64,000 nucleotides of DNA, from NCBI RefSeq assembly GCF_013348785.1, contig NZ_CP054691.1:3596001-3660000 (forward strand), in the 5' to 3' direction. The position numbers were made by a program, and so were the translations under genes. The notes under the pieces were generated by a model. That model saw nothing but the letters and a program-made list of their open reading frames with translations, searched no databases and had not been told where the DNA came from. Shown one piece after another: positions 8,584-17,035 of this stretch (position 1 is its first letter; each line of letters begins with the position of its first letter). The stretch is from Gordonia sp. X0973. Its GTDB lineage: Bacteria; Actinomycetota; Actinomycetes; Mycobacteriales; Mycobacteriaceae.

Positions 8584-9663
8584 TTACTTGCTGTGGTAGC
8601 AGGCGATCGACGTCGTATCGACGTTTGCCTTGTCCACGAGCGTGTTGGTGGCGAATGCGAAGTTGTGCTGACCGCCCGGCTTGATGCCGCCCAGCAGCAG
8701 GTTCTGCATCGCGATCGCGGCCGATGCGCCGATGCCCTGGACGTCGTAGGCGGAGGTCGCCGTGACGGTCCCGGCCTTGATCGCGTCACACGTCTGGTAG
8801 TTGGCGTCCAGGGTGTAGGTGCCGACCTCGCCGGGGCGCAGGGTGCCGCGCTGTTCGGCGGTCTTCACCGTCTGGCCGACGGTCACCGCGTTCATGTCGA
8901 AGGTCACGACGAAGCCGCAGAGCTTGCTCTGGTGCTGCGCGATCGAGGACTCGGCGGCCTGCTGGGCCGCCGGGTTCTGGAATCCCGAGTGGTTGACGGT
9001 GACGTTGAAGCCCTTGGCCGCCGCCGCTTCCTTGACCCCGGCGGCCCACTGGACCGACGCCGGGTCGGTGCCGCTGCCGTCGATGGCGACCAGCTGCCGA
9101 GCGTCGGGACGGGCCTGGCAATCGCTCATCGCGCGCTCGGTGACGGCCTTCGCCGCGCTGTAGACGTTGACGCCGATGAAGGCATCGCCCAGCTTGGTGG
9201 TCATCATGTTCAGCACGATCGTGTAGATGCCGGCCTTGCGCGCCTGCTCGATCGCGTTGTCCAACAGACCGGCGGCCTGGTTCTGCACGATGATGACGTC
9301 GGCCGCCTTGCGGGCGATGAGGTCGTTCATCGTGCTGACCATGCGGTCGGGCGAGAAGTTGGCGTCGTACACCTTGAACTCGGCGCCCGACTCGTTCGCG
9401 GTGCGCTCCAGGGTGGTGCCCCAGTTCTCGGTGAGCGGGTAGCCCTTGTAGAGCAGCGGGACGAAGGCGATGCGCTTGCCCTTCAGGTGCTCGTTGATCT
9501 GATCGTGGACCTTGAGGACCTCGATCTGACCCGAGTTGAAGACGGCGTCGGAGTTGTTGGCGCTGCCGCCGCCCGACCCGCTTCCGCCCGACGAACAGCC
9601 GGCGAGTGCGCCGATCGCGAGGACGGTGGCCGAGGCCGCCGCCAGGGTTTTTCCAAACCGCAT
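8584..9663 (-). CDS. Sugar ABC transporter substrate-binding lipoprotein
   Basis: A 359-residue periplasmic-binding-protein-like protein (ribose/galactose type). It starts with a lipoprotein signal: MRFGKTLAAASATVLAIGAL followed by lipobox LAGC and a glycine/serine-rich tether. The body shows the family pattern (IAFVPLL, DVIIVQNQAAGLLDNAIEQARKAGI, VVTFDMNAVTVG, GTYTLDANYQTCDAIKAG). The ATG at 9663 follows AGGAG with good spacing; an upstream in-frame codon would add a hydrophilic extension that spoils the signal peptide. It should capture the substrate outside the membrane for the two permeases. It lies 79 bases after permease 1 and 15 bases before the fusion gene. Confidence 0.93.
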   Translation of the reverse strand: MRFGKTLAAASATVLAIGALAGCSSGGSGSGGGSANNSDAVFNSGQIEVLKVHDQINEHLKGKRIAFVPLLYKGYPLTENWGTTLERTANESGAEFKVYDANFSPDRMVSTMNDLIARKAADVIIVQNQAAGLLDNAIEQARKAGIYTIVLNMMTTKLGDAFIGVNVYSAAKAVTERAMSDCQARPDARQLVAIDGSGTDPASVQWAAGVKEAAAAKGFNVTVNHSGFQNPAAQQAAESSIAQHQSKLCGFVVTFDMNAVTVGQTVKTAEQRGTLRPGEVGTYTLDANYQTCDAIKAGTVTATSAYDVQGIGASAAIAMQNLLLGGIKPGGQHNFAFATNTLVDKANVDTTSIACYHSK

Positions 9664-9742
9664 GATATTTCTCCTAATCAGTTGCGGATCGATTACTTCT
9701 TGCACTGCGTTTGTGGTCGGCCCGGATGGGCTCTCCTCCGAC

Positions 9743-10774
9743 TCAGAGCTCGCCGGACTTCTCGGTTTCCTCGTTGCGCGGGTGCAGCCAGGCGTCGAAG
9801 GCGATGGCCGCCAGCAGCACGCCGCCGCGGATGAGGTCTTTGACGGCGTCGGCCAGGCCGAACTTGGTCAGCAGGTTGTCCAGGACGCCGACGAGAAGGG
9901 CACCGCAGAGGACGCCGAGGATGGTGCCGCGACCGCCCGAGAGGGAGACACCGCCGATGACGACGACGGTCAGCGCGGTGAACAGGATCGGCGCGAAGGA
10001 CTGGGTCGCAGTCTGGGCGCTGCCCTGGATGGCGACGGTGACCAGGCCGGCCAGCAGCGCCAGCACCGCGGAGATGACGTAGGTCATCACGACCAGCGGG
10101 CGCACCGGCGCGCCGCTCGTGCGGGCCGTCTCCGGGTTGTCGCCCATGGCCCGGACCAGCGCGCCGGGGGAGGTGTAGGAGATGAAGAGCCAGGCCAGGA
10201 GGAACACCACGGCGGCGATGTAGATCGGCCGCGGCACCCCGAACCACTCCCCGTTGATCCAGCTGAAGAAGGAGCCGGCCGGGACCGTATACAGGTTGTC
10301 GGTGAAGAGCAGCATCGTGATGCCGCCGAGCGCGAGCATGCCGGTCGCGAGGGTGGCGAACAGCGCCGGCACTTCGACGAAGGCGATGAGGACACCGTTG
10401 ACCACGCCGACGCCGACGGCGATCAGCAGCATCCAGAACACGGCCTGCCACTGGTTCATGCCGTTGTGCATGAGCGCCAGCACGCCCTGGCTGCCGGCGA
10501 GGCCGACGCCGGCGATCGAGAGGTCGATCCCCTTGCCGAGGACGACGATCGCCTCGCCGACGGCCATGATGCCGAAGGCTGCGGAGAGGCCGAGGATCGA
10601 GGTGATGTTGCCGCGGGTGGCGAAGTTCTCGGTGAGGAGGACGCCGAGGACGGCCAGCACGACGGTGATCGCGAGGACCAGGTAGGCGTGGTTGACCGCG
10701 GACACGCGCTGGCGCAACGACGGGCGGGCCGCGGTCGGTCCCGCCGGTACCGGGGTGGCTTCGGTTGTGGTCAT
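9743..10774 (-). CDS. CUT2-type sugar ABC transporter permease
   Basis: A hydrophobic 343-residue protein of the RbsC/XylH family, with about eight to ten membrane spans and the characteristic loops VVLGKGIDLSIAGVG and VVVIGGVSLSGGRGTILG. It is the first gene of the operon and pairs with the permease half of the fusion protein, so the transporter is probably heterodimeric. The ATG at 10774 has no obvious ribosome-binding site; a GTG at 10798 would add eight residues. It is divergent from the LuxR-type regulator, with a 114-bp shared promoter region. Confidence 0.92.
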   Translation of the reverse strand: MTTTEATPVPAGPTAARPSLRQRVSAVNHAYLVLAITVVLAVLGVLLTENFATRGNITSILGLSAAFGIMAVGEAIVVLGKGIDLSIAGVGLAGSQGVLALMHNGMNQWQAVFWMLLIAVGVGVVNGVLIAFVEVPALFATLATGMLALGGITMLLFTDNLYTVPAGSFFSWINGEWFGVPRPIYIAAVVFLLAWLFISYTSPGALVRAMGDNPETARTSGAPVRPLVVMTYVISAVLALLAGLVTVAIQGSAQTATQSFAPILFTALTVVVIGGVSLSGGRGTILGVLCGALLVGVLDNLLTKFGLADAVKDLIRGGVLLAAIAFDAWLHPRNEETEKSGEL

Positions 10775-10819
10775 GGCAAGCAGTGTGGCTTGGGCCACAT
10801 ATGCCCCACATCTGCCGGA

Positions 10820-10862
10820 AGTGTGATTTGGGATACAACCTTTGGCGGATACTGCATATAAT
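10820..10862. promoter_or_regulatory. Divergent promoter region, operon versus GAF-LuxR gene
   Basis: Between the permease and the LuxR gene a perfect TATAAT lies at 10857-10862, suitable as the -10 of the regulator gene. Upstream of it GGATAC occurs twice (10831-10836 and 10847-10852), each preceded by a TTGG, a direct repeat with a 16-bp period that could bind the regulator. No clear -35 is visible. Confidence 0.45.
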
Positions 10863-10888
10863 GCGTAGCGGGACTAGGAGGTAGAAGC

Positions 10889-12013
10889 GTGACTACCGCT
10901 GCACCGACGGCGACGCCGTCGCCGATCGCGGCCGATGACCGGTTTGCCCTGCATGAGCTGTGCGAATACGCCACGGCGGCACTGCGCACCCCGATTCCGG
11001 CCGGTGGCCGACTCAAGGCCGACACCGACGCCGAGGTGCGTTTCGTGCTGCACGAGATCTGGAACGGCACCGTGGGGGCGATCAACCGACTCGGCGACGA
11101 GGACGGTCCGGAATCCCTCGACGTGCTCACCGACCTCCTCGGTCGCGTGCGCCTGTTCGAGGCCCGCGTCTACGACGCCCAGATGGCCCGCCACGCGATG
11201 CGCCTGAAGGACGTCCAGCGTGCCCTGACCACCCTCAGCACCGCCCGGGACCTGGGCGAACTGCACCAGCGCGTGGCCGAGGAACTCTGCACGCTCGGCT
11301 TCGACCGCGGCGCGGTGTCAACCATCGACGACGGCCGGTGGGATTACCACACCATGTTCATCGAGAAGGATCCCGCGCTCGCCCAAGAGCTGGTCGACAT
11401 CGGGCAGGCGCACCGCCCCGTCATCGAAAACCGCCTGGTCGAATCCGACATCCTCAGCCAGGGCCGCACCGTTCTCGTCTACGACGTCCAGAACAATCCG
11501 CGCGTCCACAAGGATCTCGTCCGCGTCTCCAACTGTCGCTCCTACGCGGGCGCGCCGGTGCGCGTCGACGGCAAGATCGTCGGCATGCTCCACGGCGACA
11601 TCTACTACGGCGACCGCGAGGTCGACGAGATCGACGGCGCCGCACTGGGCCTCTTCGCCGACGGGGTGGGGCACGCGATGGCCCGGGTGGCGTTGCGCAA
11701 CCGGCTCGCGAACGTCCGCGCCGAACTCGACCGGCTCGACGAACTCACGCCCGCGCCCGCCCCGGTCGCGGTCGCGACGGCCCGTCCGGCGTCGGCACCG
11801 ATCAAGGAGTTGACCGATCCCCTGTCCCGCCGCGAAGTCGAGGTCGTCGAACTCCTCGCGTCGGGCGCGACCAACCGCATCATCGCCTCGCGGCTGTGCA
11901 TCAGCGAGGGCACGGTGAAGACCCACATCAGCCATATCCTGCGCAAGATCGACGTCGGGAACCGGGCCGAGGCGGTCGCGTATTGGCTGCGCCGCCAGCA
12001 CGCCGTCGACTGA
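10889..12013 (+). CDS. GAF-domain LuxR-family transcriptional regulator
   Basis: A 374-residue protein. The middle (about 125-275) looks like a GAF sensor domain (ELHQRVAEELCTLGFDRGAVSTI ending in VDGKIVGMLHGD). The C-terminus (about 308-370) is a LuxR helix-turn-helix: LTDPLSRREVEVVELLASG, ISEGTVKTHISHILRKI. The N-terminal 100 residues are helical and unassigned. The GTG at 10889 is preceded by AGGAGGTAG. It is divergent from the transporter operon and is the obvious candidate to control it in response to the imported compound or a metabolite. Its stop is one base from the stop of the convergent TrpB-like gene. Confidence 0.88.
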   Translation: MTTAAPTATPSPIAADDRFALHELCEYATAALRTPIPAGGRLKADTDAEVRFVLHEIWNGTVGAINRLGDEDGPESLDVLTDLLGRVRLFEARVYDAQMARHAMRLKDVQRALTTLSTARDLGELHQRVAEELCTLGFDRGAVSTIDDGRWDYHTMFIEKDPALAQELVDIGQAHRPVIENRLVESDILSQGRTVLVYDVQNNPRVHKDLVRVSNCRSYAGAPVRVDGKIVGMLHGDIYYGDREVDEIDGAALGLFADGVGHAMARVALRNRLANVRAELDRLDELTPAPAPVAVATARPASAPIKELTDPLSRREVEVVELLASGATNRIIASRLCISEGTVKTHISHILRKIDVGNRAEAVAYWLRRQHAVD

Positions 12014-12014
12014 G

Positions 12015-13307
12015 TCAGAACTTGCCGTCGAGGAACTCCGCGTAGGCCGGGAGGTCGAGTTGTCCGTGGCCGGACAGCCCGATGACCACGACCTCCTCCT
12101 TGTCGCTGTCGGCGACGTGGGCCGCGCACGCGGCGATGGCATGGGTCGACTCCGGAGCGGGGACGATGCCCTGGGTCCGGGCGAACTGCACGCCGGCGGC
12201 GAACGCGTCGTGCTGGGTGATGGCGACGCCCGAGACCAACCCCTTCTCGACGGTGTGGCTCAACGCCGGGGCCATCCCGTGATAGCGCAGGCCACCGGCG
12301 TGGATCGGATCGGGCACGAAGTCCATGCCCAGGGTGTGCATCTTGAGCAGCGGGGTCAGGCCCGCGACGTCGCCGTGGTCGTAGCGGTACTCACCCTCGG
12401 TGATCGACGGGCAGGCCGCCGGCTCGGCCGCGACGATCCGCGGGTTGGACCGGCCGTGCAGCTTCTCGCGCAGGAACGGGAAGGCCAATCCGCCCAGGTT
12501 CGATCCGCCGCCCGCGCAACCGAACACCACGTCGGCGCCGTCCGGCTCGACGAGCGCCAGCTGTTCGACGGCCTCCTGGCCGATCACGCTCTGGTGCAGC
12601 ACGACGTGGTTGAGCACGCTGCCCAACGCGTAGCGGGCGGCCGGATCGCCGGCCGCGACCTCGACGGCCTCGCTGACCGCCATGCCGAGGCTGCCCGTAG
12701 TGTGCGGATCCTTGGCGAGCATCGCCTTGCCCGACTCGGTGAGTTCCGACGGGCTCGGGTGCACCGTCGCGCCGTAGGTCCGCATCAGGTAGCCGCGATA
12801 CGGCTTGGAGTCGTAGGAGGCGCGCACCTGCCACACCTCGACGTCGATGCCGAACTGGGCGCCCGCGAACGCCAGCGCGCTGCCCCACTGCCCAGCGCCG
12901 GTCTCGGTGGTCAGCTTGGTGACCCCGTCGAGGTGGTTGTAGTAGGCCTGCGCCACCGCGGAATTGGTCTTGTGACTGCCGACGGGGCTGACCCCCTCGT
13001 ACTTCACGTAGATATGCGCCTTGGTGTTCAGCGACTCCTCGAATCGGCGGGCACGGATCAGTGGCGACGGCCGCCACATCCGATAGATCTCGCGCACCGC
13101 CGCGGGGATCTCGATATACGGCTCCGCGGCCACCTCCTGCGCGATGAGGCCCATCGGGAACAGCGCGACCAGGTCGTCGGGCCCGACCGGCTCCTTCGTC
13201 CCCGGGTGCAGGTGCGGCGGAATCGGCTCGTCGAGTTCGGCGGCCAGGTTGTACCAGTGCGTCGGGACGTCGACGGTGACGATGTCGCGGTAATCGGTGG
13301 CGGTCAT
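12015..13307 (-). CDS. TrpB-like pyridoxal-phosphate enzyme (TrpB2 type)
   Basis: A 430-residue PLP enzyme of the second tryptophan synthase beta family (TrpB2/TIGR01415 type) rather than canonical TrpB. The PLP lysine is K113 in GSHKTNSA; ETGAGQWGSALAFAG and the phosphate-binding GCAGGGSNLGG are both present. It has the long N-terminal extension typical of TrpB2. No trpA or other tryptophan genes are nearby, so it may make tryptophan from indole or act on another substrate. The start is ATG 13307. Confidence 0.9.
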   Translation of the reverse strand: MTATDYRDIVTVDVPTHWYNLAAELDEPIPPHLHPGTKEPVGPDDLVALFPMGLIAQEVAAEPYIEIPAAVREIYRMWRPSPLIRARRFEESLNTKAHIYVKYEGVSPVGSHKTNSAVAQAYYNHLDGVTKLTTETGAGQWGSALAFAGAQFGIDVEVWQVRASYDSKPYRGYLMRTYGATVHPSPSELTESGKAMLAKDPHTTGSLGMAVSEAVEVAAGDPAARYALGSVLNHVVLHQSVIGQEAVEQLALVEPDGADVVFGCAGGGSNLGGLAFPFLREKLHGRSNPRIVAAEPAACPSITEGEYRYDHGDVAGLTPLLKMHTLGMDFVPDPIHAGGLRYHGMAPALSHTVEKGLVSGVAITQHDAFAAGVQFARTQGIVPAPESTHAIAACAAHVADSDKEEVVVIGLSGHGQLDLPAYAEFLDGKF

Positions 13308-13372
13308 GGGCGCCACGCTATCGGCAAGACCCGCCGGTGCGGTGCGGTTTCGCCGCCGCAACCGGATGCGGA

Positions 13373-14584
13373 TCAATCCGGCAGCATCGGGGCGTCGTCG
13401 CCGTGCCGGTGCCCTACCAGGCGCCCGCGGGTCACCGAGTCGCGCCCGAAGCGGGTGCGCAGATCGTCGATCGCGATGTCGAGCTCGGCGTCGTGGTCGG
13501 CCTCGAAGGGCAGGGCCAGTTGGACGGCATCGGGGGAGCACAGGTTGGTCAGCGAGAGTCCGATCAGGGTGCAGCCGCGCTCGCGGATCAGCGGCAGCGC
13601 CTCGTCGAACAATCCCCTGGCGATGGCGAGGATGACGACGGTCGACTCGGTGGGCTCGCCGATCGAGCGCGACCGGGTGACCCGTTCGAAGTCGTGGAAC
13701 CGCAGCCGGAGGACGACCGTCCGACAGAGGCGCCGCGCCGTCCGCAGCCGCTTGCCGAGACCGTCGACGATGGCGATCAGCGTCGTCTCGACGTCGTCCT
13801 CGGACTTGATCCGACGGCCGAGCGCGCGCTGCGCACCGATCGATTTCCGGCGGCGCCCCGTCTCCACCCGACGGGGATCGCGCGCCATCGACAGCGCGTA
13901 GAGGTGCCTTCCGGAGCCGTGCCCGAGTAGGCGCCCGAGGTTCTCCTCGCCCAGGGCGGCGAGGTCGCCGACCGTCTCGATCCCCGCGTCGGCGAGCTTC
14001 GCCTCGGTCTTGACCCCCACGCCCCACAGTCGCCGGACCGGCAGCGGGTGCAGAAAGGCCAATTCCTCGCCGGGCGGCACGACGAGCAGCCCGTCCGGCT
14101 TGCCGACCGCACTGGCCACCTTCGCGAGGAACTTGCTGCGCGCCGCGCCGACGGTGATCGGCAGGCCCACCTCGGCGCACACCCGCGCCCGCAGCCGCTC
14201 GCCGATTTCGGCCGGGCTCCCGCTGATCCGCCACAAACCCGCGACGTCGAGGAAGGCCTCGTCGACCGAAATGCCCTCGACCAGCGGCGTCGTGTCGCGG
14301 AAGACCTCGAAGACGGCTTTGCTGGCCTCGACGTAGGCGGGGAACCGGGGCGAGACGACGACCGCGGCACCCCGGCACAGCGCCCGCGCCTGGAAGCCCG
14401 GCATCGGGGTCCGCACGCCGAGCGCCTTGGCCTCGTAACTCGCGGCCAACACCACCCCGCCGCCGACGAGGACCGGGCGGCCGCGCAGCGCCGGGTCGTC
14501 GCGCTGTTCGACGGAGGCGTAGAAGGAATCGAGGTCGGCGTGCAGGATCGACGCCTCGGTGCGCTCTCGCTTCTCGATCCGCAT
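13373..14584 (-). CDS. dinB: DNA polymerase IV (Y-family)
   Basis: A 403-residue Y-family translesion polymerase. The catalytic motifs are HADLDSFYASVE near the N-terminus and SVDEAFLDV. The little-finger region follows, and a likely sliding-clamp peptide, QLALPF, lies near the C-terminus. The start is ATG 14584. It stands alone between the TrpB-like gene and a TetR gene; no LexA box was recognised upstream. Many actinobacteria have two DinB paralogues, and this one keeps the clamp-binding peptide. Confidence 0.93.
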   Translation of the reverse strand: MRIEKRERTEASILHADLDSFYASVEQRDDPALRGRPVLVGGGVVLAASYEAKALGVRTPMPGFQARALCRGAAVVVSPRFPAYVEASKAVFEVFRDTTPLVEGISVDEAFLDVAGLWRISGSPAEIGERLRARVCAEVGLPITVGAARSKFLAKVASAVGKPDGLLVVPPGEELAFLHPLPVRRLWGVGVKTEAKLADAGIETVGDLAALGEENLGRLLGHGSGRHLYALSMARDPRRVETGRRRKSIGAQRALGRRIKSEDDVETTLIAIVDGLGKRLRTARRLCRTVVLRLRFHDFERVTRSRSIGEPTESTVVILAIARGLFDEALPLIRERGCTLIGLSLTNLCSPDAVQLALPFEADHDAELDIAIDDLRTRFGRDSVTRGRLVGHRHGDDAPMLPD

Positions 14585-14618
14585 GCGCCGATGGTGACAT
14601 CGACGTCGGACACTCCCG

Positions 14619-15260
14619 CTACTTCGGCGCGTACCCGACGATGGCCCGGGCGAAACCGAGGTTCTCGACGACCAGCTCGTCGGGGGTCGACGGGCCGTCG
14701 GGGCGGAACCAACTGGACACCCCGACGCACATCGTCGTGATGGCCCGCCCGGCGGCCTTCGGCGACGTCGCGGTGAACGCGCCCGACGCCGCGCCGTCGG
14801 CGATGATGTCGTCGACGATGCGCTGCAGCCGGTCGCGGTAGCCGACGTAGGTGTCGCGGTAGTCGTCGTCGATACTGCGGATCTCGGTCGATCCGACGAA
14901 GGCCAGCTCCCGGCGGAACATGTGGAAGCGCAGCAGCGACTCGACCACGGCGTCGAATCGGGCGAGGGGGTCGGGACCGGCTTCGGCGACGGCCGCCTCC
15001 GAGCGCGCGAGGAGGTCGAGCATGGCGACCTCGAGCAGCCCCTGGAGCAGGGATTGCTTCGACGGGTAGTGGTGGTACAGACCGGGCACCGAGAGGTTGG
15101 CGCGCGCGGCGATGTCGCGCACCGAGGTGCCGTGGTAGCCCTGTTCGACGAAGGCGGCCAACGCGGCTTCCAGCGGCGCGGGCAACGAGCGCGGCCCGTA
15201 TTCGCGCCAGGCGCCCGCGGTCACCGGCGCGACGGCGTCGGCCACGACCGTCTCACTCAC
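14619..15260 (-). CDS. TetR-family transcriptional regulator
   Basis: A 213-residue protein with a TetR helix-turn-helix at about residues 28-75 (AALAAFVEQGYHGTSVRDIAARANLSVPGLYHHY read in part as the recognition helix LSVPGLYHHYPSK). The ligand-binding half has no recognisable specificity but resembles regulators of acyl-CoA or steroid metabolism. The GTG start at 15260 lies inside the 3' end of the upstream TetR gene (8-base overlap, GTGAGTGA), so the two regulators are translated together. Confidence 0.85.
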   Translation of the reverse strand: MSETVVADAVAPVTAGAWREYGPRSLPAPLEAALAAFVEQGYHGTSVRDIAARANLSVPGLYHHYPSKQSLLQGLLEVAMLDLLARSEAAVAEAGPDPLARFDAVVESLLRFHMFRRELAFVGSTEIRSIDDDYRDTYVGYRDRLQRIVDDIIADGAASGAFTATSPKAAGRAITTMCVGVSSWFRPDGPSTPDELVVENLGFARAIVGYAPK

Positions 15261-15870
15261 GCTCGCCGAGCAGCAGCGCGGTGCAGACGTCGATCAGGGG
15301 GGAGCGCGTCATCTCGACCCGGTCGTCGAGCCACGCAGCCAAGAGGTTGGCCAATCCGCCGACCCGGTAGTACGCGCCGGCCACGTCGACCGGGCGGGCC
15401 TCGTGGGACCCCGCGGTGGTCTTCGCCGTGATCGCCGCCAGGTGCTGGGTGGCGGCCAGCCGCCGTTCGGCCAGGGTCGCCGAGACGAGCTTCGGCGAGA
15501 ACAGCAGCCGTCCCTTGCGCCGGTCGTGGTCGATGACGTCGACGATCGCGGTGACGGCCTCGCGGACCCGCTCGGTGATCGTCGAACCCCGGGAGAACGC
15601 GTCGCTGGCCCCGACCATGATCTCGTCGATGACCCGGTCGTAGGTGGCCGCGATCAGCTCGTCGGCCGAGCCGAAGCTCTCGTAGAAATACCGCGCGGTC
15701 AGCTTCGCCTCGCGGCAGACGCCGCGCACGCTCAGCGCGCCGCCCTCGCTGGAACCGAGAACCTCCAACGCGGCGTCGAGCAGCTGTTGGCGCCGACGCG
15801 CCACGCGTTCGTCGCCCTGCTCACCGGCGTAGGTGCGCAGCGCTGTTATTGAAGACAACGTGGAAGGCAT
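15253..15870 (-). CDS. TetR-family transcriptional regulator
   Basis: A 205-residue protein with an N-terminal DNA-binding domain (RRQQLLDAALEVLG, LSVRGVCREAKLTARYFYESF). It is the first gene of a two-regulator operon and is divergent from the MpaB/DUF2236 gene. The shared intergenic region holds a clear palindrome at 15951-15968, so this protein is the best candidate to bind it, repressing the oxygenase gene and perhaps itself. A palindrome with the same core lies upstream of the BVMO gene at 24065-24086. Confidence 0.85.
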   Translation of the reverse strand: MPSTLSSITALRTYAGEQGDERVARRRQQLLDAALEVLGSSEGGALSVRGVCREAKLTARYFYESFGSADELIAATYDRVIDEIMVGASDAFSRGSTITERVREAVTAIVDVIDHDRRKGRLLFSPKLVSATLAERRLAATQHLAAITAKTTAGSHEARPVDVAGAYYRVGGLANLLAAWLDDRVEMTRSPLIDVCTALLLGERE

Positions 15871-15914
15871 TGCTCCATTGTGTCAAAGAACCCGGCCGCT
15901 CCGATGTCTAAGCA

Positions 15915-15944
15915 TTGACACAGTTTGGCGGGGCGGGTCAGAAT
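15915..15944 (+). promoter_or_regulatory. Probable promoter of MpaB/DUF2236 gene
   Basis: A consensus -35 hexamer TTGACA (15915-15920) is followed after 18 bases by CAGAAT (15939-15944). The palindromic operator begins six bases further on, where the transcription start should be, so a repressor bound there would block this promoter. Confidence 0.5.
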
Positions 15945-15950
15945 AGGAAC

Positions 15951-15968
15951 TGACAACACGCGTTGTCA
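15951..15968. promoter_or_regulatory. Palindromic operator TGACAA-N6-TTGTCA, copy 1
   Basis: The sequence TGACAACACGCGTTGTCA has perfect 7-bp arms (TGACAAC/GTTGTCA) around ACGC. It lies between the divergent TetR and MpaB genes and overlaps the expected start of transcription. The same half-sites and spacing occur upstream of the BVMO gene. TetR-family repressors typically bind such sites. Confidence 0.65.
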
Positions 15969-16043
15969 CAGTAATTCGTTCGGCAAGATCGCACCGTCGT
16001 GAAGTGGCGATGGAATAATAGAAATCGACGATAGGGAGCGAGT

Positions 16044-16910
16044 ATGACGACGTTGTCGCACATCCCCGCCGAACAGCGACCCAAGCGGATGTCCCGGGAA
16101 GAAATGGACGCACTGACGTCGCCGGACATCCCGCTCTACATCGCCGCGCTGCTCGCCGGGCCGGCGAACGTCATCATGCAGCTGGCCAACGTCCCTGTCG
16201 GCCGGGGCGTCGTCGAGAGCAAGGTCGAGTCCGGCAATCTGCTCCTGCACCCGATCAAGCGGACGCGCACCACGCTGACCTATCTCGCCGTCGCCGCCGC
16301 CGGCACGCCGGAGGACCGCAAGTCCTTCCGCGAGGCGGTGAACTCGGCCCACCGCCAGGTGCACTCCACCCACGATTCGCCGGTCAAGTACAACGCCATG
16401 GACCCCAAGCTGCAGCTCTGGGTCGCCGCCTGCCTCTACCGCGGCTGGGAGGATATGGCCCGCCTCTATGGGCGCCCGGGCGACGTCAACGAGAAGGCCT
16501 ATCGCCAGGCGGTGACGATGGGCACGACGCTGCAGATGCCGTATGAGATGTGGCCGGCCACCCGCGCCGACTTCCAGGAGTATTGGGACGGCGTCGTCGC
16601 GCAGATCGAGATGGATCCCGAGGTCCGCGCATATCTGACGAAGCTGACCAAGCTGGGCTTCCTCGGCAAGGGGCCGCAATACGTCCTGGGTTGGTATGCC
16701 CAAGCGCTGACCCTCGGATACCTGCCGCCCGAGTTCCGCGACATGATGCGGATGCATCCGAGTCCGGCCCAACGCACCTTCTTCGACTTCCACAACGTCG
16801 TGATCCGCACGGCGACCCGGATCACGCCGCGCCCGATCCAGGAGATCCCGTTCCGCCTTCTCCTCGCCGACGTCCGGCGCCGACGCCGCAAGGGGCAACC
16901 GCTGGTCTGA
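16044..16910 (+). CDS. Oxygenase MpaB family / DUF2236 protein
   Basis: A 288-residue protein of the DUF2236 (MpaB-like) family, which includes the heme-dependent latex-clearing protein Lcp. Family features visible are the AALLAGPANVIMQLANVPVG segment (in part), HRQVHS with likely functional histidines, DPKLQLWVAA and the conserved FxxY-like WPATRADFQEYW region. No signal peptide is apparent, so it is probably cytoplasmic. The natural substrate is unknown. A TetR operator and a promoter precede it, so it should be induced by a small molecule. Confidence 0.85.
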   Translation: MTTLSHIPAEQRPKRMSREEMDALTSPDIPLYIAALLAGPANVIMQLANVPVGRGVVESKVESGNLLLHPIKRTRTTLTYLAVAAAGTPEDRKSFREAVNSAHRQVHSTHDSPVKYNAMDPKLQLWVAACLYRGWEDMARLYGRPGDVNEKAYRQAVTMGTTLQMPYEMWPATRADFQEYWDGVVAQIEMDPEVRAYLTKLTKLGFLGKGPQYVLGWYAQALTLGYLPPEFRDMMRMHPSPAQRTFFDFHNVVIRTATRITPRPIQEIPFRLLLADVRRRRRKGQPLV

Positions 16911-16952
16911 GGCCGGCCGGCCCCGGCGAGCACCGGGCGTCGCAGAGCGGGG

Positions 16953-16970
16953 TGTCCAAGAACATGGACA
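16953..16970. promoter_or_regulatory. Palindrome TGTCCA-N6-TGGACA before the secreted propeller gene
   Basis: A perfect 6-bp inverted repeat (TGTCCA/TGGACA, six-base spacer AGAACA) lies 66 bases upstream of the propeller gene and 43 bases after the MpaB stop. It could be an operator; it is too weak to be a convincing terminator. Confidence 0.35.
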
Positions 16971-17035
16971 GATACGCCACCGCCCACCTGGTTTCAATGG
17001 TTCGAACACCATGAACGAGGGGAGCGTGGCGACCG

